Assembly (NCBI GenBank): GCA_002286855.1
Contig: NRSV01000037.1
Location: 292,537-356,536 of the forward strand
Origin: Bipolaris cookei
Taxonomy: Eukaryota > Ascomycota > Dothideomycetes > Pleosporales > Pleosporaceae
Length of the DNA: 64,000 nucleotides
Direction of reading: 5' to 3'
Below the pieces are notes generated by a model. That model had not been told where the DNA came from. It saw only the letters and a program-made list of their open reading frames with translations, and searched no databases. Position 1 is the stretch's first letter. Each line of letters starts with the position of its first letter. This document shows positions 34,409 to 44,992 of this stretch, in pieces. A program made the translations under genes and the position numbers.

Positions 34409-35466
34409 ATGTTCGGAAAGGCTACCATTGTCAATGCGCTTGTGAGCACTGTCTCTGCGGGTTCGTCAGCACCTCAATGTCCTCATATACCACTAACACT
34501 CACCAGGCACAATCCTCTGGGATGGTCGCTTCAACGACATGACCTCGAGCGCCGATCTTGAGAAATGGTCCTGGGCAAACCAAGTCGGCAGTAAGTCCAC
34601 CACCTCCGTATCTCAACTGCAACCAATCCTAATCCTCCTCTCAGACTACCAATACTACATCCATGGCTCTGGCCCAACATCCCGCTACGGTATATCCCCC
34701 CCCCCACCCCACCCCTCCTACACACTCCAAACTAACCCCCAACCAGTCAACCTCTCCCCCAACTACAAAAACCCCGGCGACACCGGCAGCAAGCAAGGCG
34801 CCAAAATCACCATCGACAGCACCGCAAAATGGAACAGCGATATGTGGCGCACAGAACTCATCCCGCAGACCAAAGCTCCCATCAACCAAGGCACAGTCTT
34901 CTACCACTTCTCCATCAAGCGCTCCACCACCAACGTCCCCAGCGCAACAAACGAGCACCAAATCGCATTCTTCGAGTCCCACTTTACAGAGCTGAAATAT
35001 GGCTGGATTAGTGGCGAGTCGGGAACTAGCAATACTAATCTGTAAGCTCATTACCCCCACCTCCCCATCTCCCTCTCCCTTGCCCTCCAAAAGAAAGAGA
35101 GAGAAAAAAAATGTTATCAGCAAGACAAATACTGATTGTGTGAACAAAAAAAGGCAATGGATGGTAAGCGGTCAAAGCAAATGGAAAACTGAGCTCAAAC
35201 CCGACGAATGGCACAATGTCGCCTACGAAATAAACTTCTCTTCCAACCAAGTCTCCTTCTGGCACTCGACGGGCAACAACTCGCTTGTCAAGACTGCAGG
35301 CCCGTTTTCAACGGGCACCTCGTCGAATGGTGCGGATTGGCATTTGGGTGTGCTCAGGTTGCCCAGGGCAGGACTTGATGGGACGGGCGCCGAGGATTGG
35401 TATTTTAGTGGTACGTATGTGGAGAGTGGGAGCATTACGACAAGTGTTGCTAGTCCTGCGGCTTGA
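34409..35466 (+). CDS. Secreted glycoside hydrolase family 131 beta-glucanase
   Basis: GH131 enzymes are fungal secreted beta-1,3/1,6 and beta-1,4 glucanases acting on plant or fungal cell walls. Exons 34409-34460, 34507-34590, 34645-34689, 34747-35041 and 35154-35466 encode 262 residues, the size of a single GH131 domain with no cellulose-binding module. All four introns are GT-AG. The signal peptide is MFGKATIVNALVSTVSA. Domain landmarks: GTILWDGRFNDM at the mature start, NYQYYIHG, the GDTGSKQGAKITID strand, the MWRTELIPQT motif (family catalytic region with Arg/Glu), and HQIAFFESHFTELKYGW followed by QWMVSG joined across intron 4. The end DWYFSGTYVESG is typical. It is followed by a long GT microsatellite. 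Confidence 0.92.
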
Positions 35467-35512
35467 AGTTGAGGGGTATGCTTAGGGGGAGGGATGAGGA
35501 TGGAGGATGGGG

Positions 35513-35563
<51 letters not shown>

Positions 35564-35816
35564 ATAGGGGTATGATGTTTACGAATGTATATGATGTCTA
35601 CTTATCAGTGTTCATTTTCTTGTGAAAACTTTCGTTCATTCTGCTGTTGTGGCTAGCTACCTTGGTGTTTCTTGGATACAATTCAGAGATCGTGTTGTCC
35701 CTGCCATAGCCAACCCAAGTCTCAATGTAGCCATCTGAGAAGCACCATAACCACTTTCTCCTCCTCAATTCCATTTCTCTTCTATAATCCATTGATACGG
35801 AGACCTCATGACTTAC
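35467..35816. other. GH131 3' region
   Basis: 350 bp between convergent genes. It contains the GT microsatellite listed separately and otherwise AT-rich sequence. Confidence 0.6.
35516..35562. repeat. (GT)n microsatellite
   Basis: About 23 uninterrupted GT units lying 50 bp after the GH131 stop codon. Probably a length-polymorphic locus with Z-DNA potential. Confidence 0.95.
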
Positions 35817-36818
35817 TCAAGCACCGTTCTGATGCCAATTCTTTGCCCATGATACAAAGGCATCGACCCCAACCGAGATAAAGTCTGCCCTAAGCTCGGT
35901 TTCTAGTTTGAAATGGGCCTCTTCAAACTTTGCAAAGCTCGGGAAGAAACGGAAGTTGGGGGGAAGGGGAGGTGTTTTAGTAAAACTCGACCCGGACAAA
36001 GCTTTCTTGTTGAAATCCATAGCATATTCCATTATCTGAAACTCGTCCCTATCAGATTCGCATGTGATGATAGCAATTTCCTTGTCAAACACTCTGTTGA
36101 CGAACATAGCACCTATTCGGTATTGCAGAGGTGATCAGTAAATGTCTTCGAAGTGCATATCCAGCCGACTCTCAGAATGGGTATTACAAAAGCGCCAGAG
36201 TTCCAATATGATGTCGGTGTTTTTGTGATGAATCTTTTTGTAGTTGCGGACTTTAATTCGCATATGTTTCTTTTGGTGAACTGGGATATGGTGCAAGAAT
36301 CGAGCGCATGGTTGAAAGTATTCTCTATCGCTTAAGCCATCGAACAAGGTAAAATTGTATCGTAGCTCAAGCCCCTTTGTCTCTTCGTAAAGCTGGTGGC
36401 AGACGAGTTGTAATTTATTGACGGGAAACAGCACGGGCTTCGTTGTTTCTTCTTCGACCTCGTGATTGCTTACACTGTCCAAAGCGTCCAACTGAGATAC
36501 TCAGCAGGCGACAGTGTGGTTGATTTTGCGTTGGTCGTTTCCATCAACTTGGGAATCAGATTGAATTGTCAAGTCTTCGTCGGTTGGCGATGAGTAGTCG
36601 TCGTCGTCTAACCCATGAATCTCCTCACATTCCTTATAATTCCTTACACGCAACCGACCAACGTCATCAGATTCATCGTAACAGAGGCCGTAATCCTCGG
36701 TGAGAGCGTACTCGCAGATGAGGTTGCGTATCTCGGCGGGGAGGATCGTTTGAGACTCAACAGAAGATTGGAGAGGAATATTGTTTGAGAGACGACTAGA
36801 GATTGGAAAAGAGGACAT
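35817..36818 (-). pseudogene. 2EXR/F-box-like hypothetical gene with two in-frame TGA codons
   Basis: One reading frame runs from the ATG at 36818 to the stop at 35817, interrupted only by TGA codons at about 36503-36501 and 36137-36135. The N-terminus has ILPAEIRNLICEYALT, typical of a very large family of fungal 2EXR/F-box-like proteins of unknown function. Further on, NKLQLVCHQLYEETKGLELRYN is the family's second signature. The downstream part (MFVNRVFDKEIAIITC) keeps coding-like character. Both stops sit where CGA codons would be expected after a C-to-T change at CpG. Alternatively each could be removed by a 57-nt intron (donors GTTGAT and GTCGGC, acceptors CAG and TAG), but both donors are weak. 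I favour a young pseudogene, with the spliced gene as the alternative. Confidence 0.6.
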
Positions 36819-37285
36819 AAGTGGTAGGTAGCCCTACTTTGGGAGAAATGGAAAATGAAGCTAGTAGACCACTTACCAACCAAGGCAGGAGTAAACGGGC
36901 GGCGGACCCACACCCACGTTCACTTTCACTCCGCCCTTCAAAGTAAAAGATTTGGAGAGTGAGAGCTGATGAAGCTAGATCTTCCTGTTACTAGTTTACG
37001 TTGCGTTGCTCTTCTGCATCACATGGATCGCCAAGCAATTCTAAATGGCAAAGGTTCACTTAAATGCATTGACCGTTTTAGACTATATAATCCCATACTA
37101 TCATGAACTCCACCCATTCATAAAACAAACAGCCAGCCCAGCCAGAAATTCTATGTCGTACATATATGCAAGAAAATTTTTAAAAAGTATAAAATGAACA
37201 AGAACAAGAATAAAACGCTAGCAGATACCAACCATGTGGCCCAGGAAAAAAAAGAAAAAAAACACACAACTCCTCCCTCACCATC
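36819..37285. other. Spacer between patatin and 2EXR-like genes
   Basis: 467 bp, AT-rich, with A-runs around 37240-37265. It should hold the promoter of the 2EXR-like gene and the patatin 3' UTR. Confidence 0.5.
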
Positions 37286-39334
37286 TCACACAATCCTCGG
37301 ACTTCCAATCACACTACTCCCAAACACAGGCTCCAGCCTCACCCCACCAAAACTCCACCCATCCACAAAAACATCCTTCTTAAACCTCTTACTAACCAAG
37401 AACCCCAACGCACCATCCAGTCCAACATTAATCTCAATATCCCCCTGAATCTCCACCCACCCCTTCCCCTTATACTCCTCATACCGGCGACTTCCCACAC
37501 GCACCCTAATAGCATCAGGCTGCAACAACACAGCCGCCACGTCTGGGGTAATCTTCACATCAACAAACCTTGTTGCGAAATTCTCCGCATCATACGGTTT
37601 ACCAACGCTAAAAATGACGTCGCGCGGCGGCGTATGCTCAGACGAGTGGAAAGAGACGAGGAAGGAGACTTTGTATTTGCCCTGCGGAATCCCCGTTTTG
37701 ATGCTGCGGAGGCAAATGTTGTCGGCGTGGAGACACTGGTATACGGCTGCTTCCTCGCGGCGCCCGTCGTGGTCCAGGTCTGCGGCTACGGGGTAGATTT
37801 TGCGCAGGCGGCCCGTGTCGTCAAGGGCGAGGCCGCCTTCACCTGTGGGCGAGGTACTGCGGTTCGGAGGGCTGAGGGGTACAGGGAGGCCGATACCGAT
37901 GGGCATTCCGCTCTTGAAGTCTACGTGGACGAGTTTGAAGGAGTCATCGAGTTTGCGGGTGCCAGTCATGCCGACGGCGAATTGGGTGGCGCCAATTTCG
38001 AATTTGGGGGGTAGAGCAGAGAGTTTGGCCATGCGCTCGCCAAAGTCGCGGGCGGCGCGGATTTGCTGGCCGTCGTTCATGTAGAGTTCGGTTAGGCTGG
38101 CCATTTCATCTTCTTTCATCCATTGCTCCAGACTGACGTCGGCGAGGCCACGGTCTACATCGAAGCGGAAGTACTTTGTGTCGGAGTTGCTGTACATGCG
38201 CTTCATTTCGTTGTCTACGCGCGCTGTGCTAGTCGCCATGCCGGTGAGCGCACTGGCGATTGAAATATCGGTTCCAAGACCAAAAGGGAGCCACGAGGCC
38301 ATCTTTTTGACGCTGGGAATGCTCTGGAGACCCGTCCCGACTGAGACTATGACCCCAATGGACCGGTTCTCCCATAGTGCTTTGGCTGCGTAGTCTACTT
38401 CTGCACAGGGATTGTTGAAGCCTACGCCACCGTCGAGGTATGTGACTTTGGGTGTGCCAAACTGCATTTCTTCGAAAAATGTCGGTGCTGCCGACGTCGC
38501 CCGTAACGCTTCCCAGATGCGAGTGGTTCGGTCGTTTGGATCATATGTAGATAGGATCCTCGGAAGCCCTAGTGCGTTCTTGAGTGAGGTGAGCACGAAA
38601 CCGCGACAGCCCTTTGCATTTGCTTTCCGGTGAACTGATTGCCGCTTATGAAGTTTCCATGTAGGGCTTCGTGTAGGCGCTTTTGGGGTGAATGGACTTG
38701 AACTGTAGAGTGTAGATGAAGGCCTCGTGGTGCTTGTAGTACTGAGCGGTGGTCCCGATTCTAGTGAAGCCAATGAGTTCTTCATAGTCGCCAATGGACT
38801 TTCCGTGAGTACCAACTCTGGTGCGGCATCTGCCCAGATGCTGTCCCTAGGTAGTTCGTTTGCCTCTTCCACCTCTTCGAATAGCGCCTCGTCCCACATG
38901 AGCTCGTCAGGGTCGAAGCCCAAATCTTTGAGTGCGGTTTTGATAGCGTTTGCTAGCACGGCACCGGAAAACCGGCTGGCTCCTGTGGGCACTTTCATAC
39001 CGAATGCCTTGATGGATCGGTCGTGCTTGAAAATCTGCTCAGCCAGCTTGCTGTAAACGGCAATACACTGCTTGCAGTCGAGCCGTAACCGCGAAAGCAT
39101 AATGGCTATGATTCCTCCAGTCGATGTACCGCCAATGAGGTCGAAATAATCACATGGCTTGAGTGGTTCATGATTGTTCATCGCCCTCCTTCCAAGTCTC
39201 TTCTCCTCCAAAGCAATATTTTCCATCAGTGTCTCGAGGACAAGCAATGACGACAATCCGCGCACGCCTCCTCCATCGAGCGAGAGCAACCGCAGTGGTG
39301 CATTTGGGTTCCTCTCTGAGTTGGAAAGCTCCAT
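37286..39334 (-). CDS. Patatin-like phospholipase with intact catalytic dyad
   Basis: Intronless, 682 residues. Patatin-like acyl hydrolases cleave fatty acids from phospho- or galactolipids. All motifs are present: the oxyanion loop DGGGVRG at residues 20-26, nucleophile elbow GTSTG with Ser71, and DGG with Asp301 in TYLDGGVGFNNP. About 90 residues of Ser/Thr/Pro-rich insertion lie between the two halves of the domain. The C-terminal 250 residues after the patatin domain form an apparent beta-rich extra domain (VSFLVSFHSSEH, VGSRRYEEYKGKGWVEIQGD, ending in VDGWSFGGVRLEPV) that I do not recognise. The paralogue at 24731-26912 shares the DYFDLI/FDLIVG context but lacks the serine. Soluble, no signal peptide seen. 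Confidence 0.92.
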   Translation of the reverse strand: MELSNSERNPNAPLRLLSLDGGGVRGLSSLLVLETLMENIALEEKRLGRRAMNNHEPLKPCDYFDLIGGTSTGGIIAIMLSRLRLDCKQCIAVYSKLAEQIFKHDRSIKAFGMKVPTGASRFSGAVLANAIKTALKDLGFDPDELMWDEALFEEVEEANELPRDSIWADAAPELVLTESPLATMKNSLASLESGPPLSTTSTTRPSSTLYSSSPFTPKAPTRSPTWKLHKRQSVHRKANAKGCRGFVLTSLKNALGLPRILSTYDPNDRTTRIWEALRATSAAPTFFEEMQFGTPKVTYLDGGVGFNNPCAEVDYAAKALWENRSIGVIVSVGTGLQSIPSVKKMASWLPFGLGTDISIASALTGMATSTARVDNEMKRMYSNSDTKYFRFDVDRGLADVSLEQWMKEDEMASLTELYMNDGQQIRAARDFGERMAKLSALPPKFEIGATQFAVGMTGTRKLDDSFKLVHVDFKSGMPIGIGLPVPLSPPNRSTSPTGEGGLALDDTGRLRKIYPVAADLDHDGRREEAAVYQCLHADNICLRSIKTGIPQGKYKVSFLVSFHSSEHTPPRDVIFSVGKPYDAENFATRFVDVKITPDVAAVLLQPDAIRVRVGSRRYEEYKGKGWVEIQGDIEINVGLDGALGFLVSKRFKKDVFVDGWSFGGVRLEPVFGSSVIGSPRIV

Positions 39335-40641
39335 GTCTGAGGTTTGCCCAGATAGGCAGATGTTTCTCTTTCCGTGTTCTGTATTCGATTCGGTGGTCCA
39401 GTAGCTTCACTGGTTTTGAAATCTGCGAGTGCGTTGTTGGTTGGAAATGTAGGTAGTACAATAGGATGGGACGACTATATTCAAATACCACCTATATATC
39501 TAGATCTGTCCTGGGGCGGCCTCTTCCAAGTCCCTGCAGTAATGGTGACACAATGAGTCAGGCGCTCGAGTCCTCTATGAATATCAGTGTTGCCTGCAAG
39601 GCTGCGCTATCAGAGTAGATTGAAACCTATGACGTGCCGGGATCCGATGATTCAGGACACTACTAGATGTGTAGAGCTGGGAACTACTAGCATCTTATAA
39701 ATCTTCTAAAGCGCCCACACCCCACATACGCATTCCGGTGTGCTGTATTTGCATCCATCTGCATGGGGCCTTCAAGGCTCTTGGGGGCCAACTTATGCGC
39801 TTACAGGTCAAGTGTGGTTAGCGAGGTCCACCTTTATACAGAAGCGGCAATGCGCTGCGCCACGACGGCTATGCGGCGCAGGGGCATGGAGTCTAGCACG
39901 ACTAGTGTATATACAGTGTGCGTTGCAGCCTTTTCGTGAACTTGAGTGGTGTAGAGCAACGAAAACCACTGATTCAAAAGTCGATCTGCACTGGTGGGTG
40001 TGGCGGCAAGAAAAAGCGACTGCTGCTGTGACGTGTGCTGGGGAGGGTCGGCCAATGGCTGGCGGTGCCCGAGGCAGCTGCGCCTCAAGTGGGTGTGTCG
40101 CTGCACACGTTGGGTCAGCCGATGGGCGGGGCTCGCATCAGACGTGCAGAAAACGCCAAGCTGAGGCTCTGCGATACATATGCACGCTGATGTATTGGTT
40201 TGGAACGTCCCTCAGAGTGGCAGAAACGAAACAGGGCGCTGACTGGCCCTGTGGTGTATTATATTACATGGGTACTATGCGTTGAAGACGTGCGACTACG
40301 GCAAACCAGGTGTGAAAAACCAATATGCTAAATGTTCAAACCCTGGGTATTATAATCGAATGTTCTGTAACGCCGTACGTATCCTCCATGCTGGTTTATT
40401 GTCGTCATAAGTCGTAAATCGTCATCATTAAATGTGTGGTGGTGCAGACCGTATGCTGCAAATAAATAGTCTATAAACATGTCAGTGGTTGCGTCATGCA
40501 AGGTGTGTAGTGGAGAACTCACACTTATCATCTCGTCCAGCATGCTCTAGCGTCTTAGGAAACAATCATCCTGGAACCCAGTGACAATGGTAGGATGGGT
40601 TGTGAGGTCATGCTGGCGAGATGGTAAATAATGTTTTTTGT
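39335..40641. other. Intergenic region upstream of patatin gene
   Basis: 1.3 kb. A 181-codon open frame on the plus strand (39740-40285) has unusual Trp/Cys-rich composition and no domain, so it is not called. A 71-codon minus-strand frame at 40328-40543 is also unsupported. Confidence 0.55.
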
Positions 40642-41862
40642 TTAATTTGAGAGGGCCTGGAAGCCTGTCCAATCCATGTAGGCCGATGTTCGCTGGTCGT
40701 ACATGCGCTCCAGACAGGCGTCGGACTCTTTTGCTCGGAGGGTTCTCAAATTCTCGATCTTGGGGCTGTCCTTGCGCCTCAATTTCTGCCTTGGGATGTA
40801 GACTGGGGAGGGTGAGGTCATGATGGTCCAGTAGGTCGGTGTGAAGTAGCACATTGGCGAGCGAGCACGGTTTGTTGGGGAACTAGGCGGGGATGAGGCC
40901 GGTGTCGATGGCGTTGATGGTGCTGAGGCCGAAAAACTGGCAGCTTCAGAGAAGACGGAGGGGGTGGGCGACGAGGCTACAGAGCTGGTGTGGGAAGTGA
41001 CGGGTGATAGTACCATGGGCGATGCAGGCTGGAAAGGGGCAAACTGGCTGGGGCCGGGGCGGCGCACGCTCCCTTTTCCGGAGAGGGGGGATAGTCGTTT
41101 CGGGGCAGAAGCAGTTAGGGACGAAGGCGTTGATGGGGTTGGCTTTGATGGTGTCGTTTTTGTTGGTATCACTTTTGAGGGGGCGGGTTTTGATGGAGTA
41201 GCCATTGTTGGGACAGGTGGTGGAGGCCTTGTTGGAGGAGGTATCGATTGGAAGATTTTTGGTGGCAAGGATCTTGGTGGTGTGGCTTTTGACAGGGTAG
41301 GCCGTGGCTTAGTCGTAGTTGTGGTGGTGGTGGTGGTGGTGGTAGTAGTAGTAGTGGATAGGGTGGGTGGCAGTTTATTTGGTGACGTGGGCGGGGGCAT
41401 CAAGGCAGAGGGGTGGTGGGTCGGCTCCGGCGGTTGCGCATCTTCTCTATGGGACAGCGGCGAAGGCTTTCGTTCAGAGGTCGTGGCACGTCGGACGCGC
41501 GGCGGCAGCGTGTTTCTCCTGCTGAAGAGTGGCGAAGGGCTCTTGACAATGTCCGAGTTGAACTGGAAGGGCTCTGGTGGTCTGGCAGGGCGCGATGATC
41601 CGGAGGGCAGCGAGTTGCTCCTGCTGGGCACAGAGTTGCCCCTGCTGAAGAGTGGCTGGGGCACGAGGTCGGTTTGGGATCCAAAGGTAAACATGGGCGG
41701 ACCGGTCATGTCGAAGTCGGGCTTCTCTGCTGGCGCGGTGGGCTCGGGTTTTTTGTACTGGTAGAACTGGCGATAGGGGTGCCGTCGGGGCACTGGCGGT
41801 GTTTTGCATAACGTCAACGTCTCGTCCATCAACACGTCGAGGTCGGCCATCTTTCTTTTCAT
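40642..41862 (-). CDS. Pro/Ser/Thr-rich disordered protein with poly-threonine tract
   Basis: Intronless, 406 residues from the ATG at 41862 (MKRKMADLDVL); a second ATG four codons later is possible. I do not recognise a family. The protein is almost wholly low complexity: many SPxP, PPPT and SRRNT-like repeats, and a run of about 15 threonines encoded by ACC/ACT triplets at roughly 41316-41357. Two ordered-looking patches remain: the N-terminal LMDETLTLCKTPPVPRRHPY, and the C-terminal LRRKDSPKIENLRTLRAKE plus SAYMDWTGFQAL. Such conserved short termini around a disordered middle suggest a scaffold or signalling adaptor, which is inference. The long frame without stops and clear third-position bias support a real gene. 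Confidence 0.7.
   Translation of the reverse strand: MKRKMADLDVLMDETLTLCKTPPVPRRHPYRQFYQYKKPEPTAPAEKPDFDMTGPPMFTFGSQTDLVPQPLFSRGNSVPSRSNSLPSGSSRPARPPEPFQFNSDIVKSPSPLFSRRNTLPPRVRRATTSERKPSPLSHREDAQPPEPTHHPSALMPPPTSPNKLPPTLSTTTTTTTTTTTTTTTKPRPTLSKATPPRSLPPKIFQSIPPPTRPPPPVPTMATPSKPAPSKVIPTKTTPSKPTPSTPSSLTASAPKRLSPLSGKGSVRRPGPSQFAPFQPASPMVLSPVTSHTSSVASSPTPSVFSEAASFSASAPSTPSTPASSPPSSPTNRARSPMCYFTPTYWTIMTSPSPVYIPRQKLRRKDSPKIENLRTLRAKESDACLERMYDQRTSAYMDWTGFQALSN
41316..41357. repeat. Trinucleotide repeat coding for poly-Thr
   Basis: GGT then AGT triplets on the plus strand (ACC and ACT codons on the minus strand) within the disordered protein gene. Likely length-variable. Confidence 0.85.
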
Positions 41863-43150
41863 GCTAGACGGCCGCGTCCACGAAGCCAAAAGTCGCAGCC
41901 TCGTCGTCGTGGTGTCGGGAAGGGGAGGTCAGGGTGAAGAAATATGTCTGGGTGGATGGATGGGAGGGTGAATGGGCGGGCAGGCGTGGTGCGCCGCAAG
42001 CGAGGCGACGCTGTGTGGTGTCTAGTTGGCTGGGCGGCGGCGAGGGCGGCGACAGGCGGGCGTGGGCGCAGAGGGCAGGGCGGGAATTTTAGGAGGGCTC
42101 TGGCAGCATGACCAGCCTAGGCCGAATGCTCAGGAGACGCCAATTAGTCGGTCAAGTCCCGGTTTACGTGCGCGGCCACGCGAGGCAGTGCTGGCCGCCA
42201 TTGGACGGGCGTTGCAGAAGCTGGACGGGCGATCCAAACTCTGCCAGCGTGGCTGGGCCTCCGTAGCCCTGCATCGTGCCTTTGACCGCCCCACGCTGTG
42301 GAGAGACGGATGGATGACCCCTCACCCTGCCCGGCGCTTCTTTGCTCTATACGTCCATCCGCCTACACACATGGACGTGTGTATGTACGTATGTCATGTC
42401 CATCACCCATCGGCCTGCTCCCCGCCAACCATTACTGCCCCTCCGCCTGCTGCTGATGACGAGGATGCTCGAGACGGCCTGAGTAGCAAGCTGTGCTACC
42501 GCCCGACATTCATACAAGCAATCTCGTCCTCCTCAACCAAAAACGGACAAGACGGGAGCTAGCGATGTCCGGCTCAGCGGCTCTCTTCAGCTGCATCCCC
42601 GGAAATCGAGATGCTCAGGTTTTTGTCGCCAGCCAACATGTCATGGCGCATGCACCCCTCGTCCCCCAACGGTGCCGTCGCGGGCTGAGGTCATACACCC
42701 TACTCCTACGTAGTGTGTGTGTATATGTGCACACACTCCAGCAAAGCCTGTTGTCTGTGTCTCACATCCAACGCATGCCTCCCACCCACGCGTGACACGC
42801 CTGACTCAGGCAAAGACGGTGTGTGTAAACACTGAACATGTGTTCTCATTCGTCCAAGCTTAGGCCTCCTCATTCTGCACCCACCCCTCCAACCAAAGCA
42901 ATTCGGCCCCTCAGCAAAATACTCTACATACATGCTGCCCCCCGGTATTACAATCACATATTCTAGAAACAAAATTGAAAAACCCCCGTCGCAGCATAGA
43001 CGCGACTAACTAGCCCCCCTGTAAATGCAGACATTAACCGTACAAGCCCCTGGTATCATTCAAGATTACGCAAACCACGTTACGCACATGGCAAATTCTC
43101 TTTCTAATTATATTCACAGCCCCCTCTCATGCTCATGCTCACCCTCAATC
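41863..43150. other. Intergenic region, promoter of Pro/Ser/Thr-rich gene
   Basis: 1.29 kb, GC-rich in its first half. No gene recognised; it also contains the INP1 3' UTR near 43000-43150. Confidence 0.55.
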
Positions 43151-44992
43151 TCAATCCACGTCACCAGAAAATGTTCGTCGGCGTAGAGTTGCGTCTCTGA
43201 TGTTGTTGAGCGGGATGCCGAAATCGTCCTCATCCCAGTCGGCCTCGTCATCTGACTCCCACGAACACGGGATCTTCTCGGCGCGGCGGGCGCGATATGC
43301 ACTCAGCCCAATGCCGTTGGAGATGGTCGTGGCAATCCGCAACATCATCGACACCAGATGTGCTGGCGGGCCCAGGACAATCTCATACGTCTTGCGCACT
43401 AGGGCATTGGTGAACTCTTTGCCAGGGTTGTGCTTGGATGGGTAGAACAGGTTTTGTGTCGGGGGCATCGGGGAAAACGCCCGTCGCTGCGACGCCCCAG
43501 TCAGTCGCTTCATTCTGATGGCTTCTGGTGGTGTGGCAATATCCAGGCTGGCGCGGCCAAGACTGTCGCTGTCCGAGTCACTGACCAGCGGCGGGGTAGA
43601 CGGCGCTGACGACGGGCGCATATTGGTCGACACAATCGTCGTAGCATAGTATGGGACCGTAGGAGTCACGGGCGCCGATGTATCGGTCCGTTCTATGGAC
43701 AAAGCACGCACTGTGGCCTCTGATATATGTCTTCGGTGTGTCGAGCGTCCCCTGGGCTCGTATTGTTGCTGTGCTGAGAAGGTAGCTGCCCACGGGTTCA
43801 TGTCCACCGTCTCAGCTTCCATAAACTTGGGTGAGGGGCTTCGTGGAGTAACCGTTTCGAGGGAGTAGAATGAGTCAGTGCTGGAGACCAGGCTGCCGGC
43901 ATCCGAGACCTGACGCTCAAGCACTGGCTTCTCTGCGTCCCAACTCGGTTGACCTGTTGGCGACTCAACGATGCTCTGCATCGCAGACACAGATCCCGTC
44001 CCCTGCGTCTTGATTGGTGCTGTGATCGAGCGTACGCCCTGAAAGATGCTTGCGCGTTCTGCTACAGAGAGACGGCGTGGGGACGGCTTGGACGAAGGCA
44101 ACAAGCTGTGGGACTCTGGCAGTATCCTCACAAAGGGAATCTCTGGTGCTTCGGGTACCGCCTCACTATTGTCGGTGCAGATGCTCCGTCGATCATCCTC
44201 GTCGTTGGAGGAAGCAGTGCTGGCCTCTGAACGTTCAGTCCCAGCAGTAGAAGGCTGCGGCCCGTATTGTTCCGGCACCCAGGTCTTGTCCAAAATCCAC
44301 TTCTTCGCCTGTCCTGAAGGCTTTCTCTTGATTGTCTTGCGCGGCGGACTCTTTGGCCGCTGCAGCTCTTCGACCCCAGCGCCTCGTCGGAAGGGGCATT
44401 GCGTCCGCTCATACTGCATCACTTGGGCGAGGACCGACTGAAAGTGGGTGATTTTGGCCTTGTCCTCTTCAGTCTCAAAGGGGAGTTCGATACGATAATA
44501 CGAGTCTTGCCGGACTCGCAGCACAAAGACGGACTGGTTGTCGACGCACCAGCATTGCGAACGCGGGAAGATTGTATGGAGCAGATTGCCGCTGTTGAGG
44601 AAGGAGACATTGGACGCGGTTACGCGGTAGATGCGTAGGACACCTGGTCAGGCGTTAGCATTGCTCACAGCTGGTGGCACCTGGTATGACATGCCGACTG
44701 CCAGCGTGCGCTCGGTGGGCGTCTTCCACGGTATTGGCTGCCATGCGTCACCCTGACGGTCTGGCGAGGGGCGCCGAGCCGAGGTTGCGGTGGTAAAGGA
44801 GAAGATCCTCGAGTCGGAACAAACAAAGAGGGTTTCGATGCCATCGACGCTGTTTGTAGACGCAGGCACCGATGCTGTCCTTGGTGCGGTGCGCGTGGGA
44901 AGGGTGAAGCTCCTCCGTGCGGCTACAGGGTTGTTGGCAGTCAGAGGGGAGGGCGCGTCATGGAGGTGCTGGGGTGAAGCCGGCAGGGACAT
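43151..44992 (-). CDS. inp1: Inheritance of peroxisomes protein 1 (Inp1)
   Basis: Inp1 tethers peroxisomes to the cell cortex and ER so that the mother cell or hyphal segment keeps some. Exons 44992-44695 and 44643-43151 encode 596 residues. The single intron (44644-44694, 51 nt) is inferred to use a GC donor (GCATGT). Splicing there gives ERTLAVGVLRIYRVTASNVSF, matching the family; GT alternatives nearby leave the wrong phase. The conserved PH-like Inp1 domain covers about residues 45-165, including PWKTPTERTL, FLNSGNLLHTIFPRSQCWCVD, SYYRIELPFETEED and the KR-rich end PPRKTIKRKPSG. The remaining 400 residues are disordered and Ser-rich, ending in an acidic DDEADWDEDDFGIPL helix. Divergent from the UsgS-like gene. 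Confidence 0.86.

Noticed and set aside
35516..35562. CRISPR-like or satellite array
   Set aside because: Simple dinucleotide repeat without spacers. No CRISPR array or other prokaryotic feature appears anywhere in the window.
36135..36503. Selenocysteine or programmed readthrough at the two TGA codons
   Set aside because: Ascomycete fungi lack the selenocysteine system, and the contexts (TGA GTA, TGA TCA) are not the leaky TGA CTA type.
39740..40285. 181-codon plus-strand frame
   Set aside because: Trp/Cys-rich composition without any domain or promoter context; likely noncoding.
40328..40543. 71-codon minus-strand frame
   Set aside because: Too short, no recognisable feature, no supporting neighbours.
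42026..42562. 178-codon plus-strand frame upstream of the Pro/Ser/Thr-rich gene
   Set aside because: Lies in GC-rich promoter DNA of the opposite-strand gene and has no domain.
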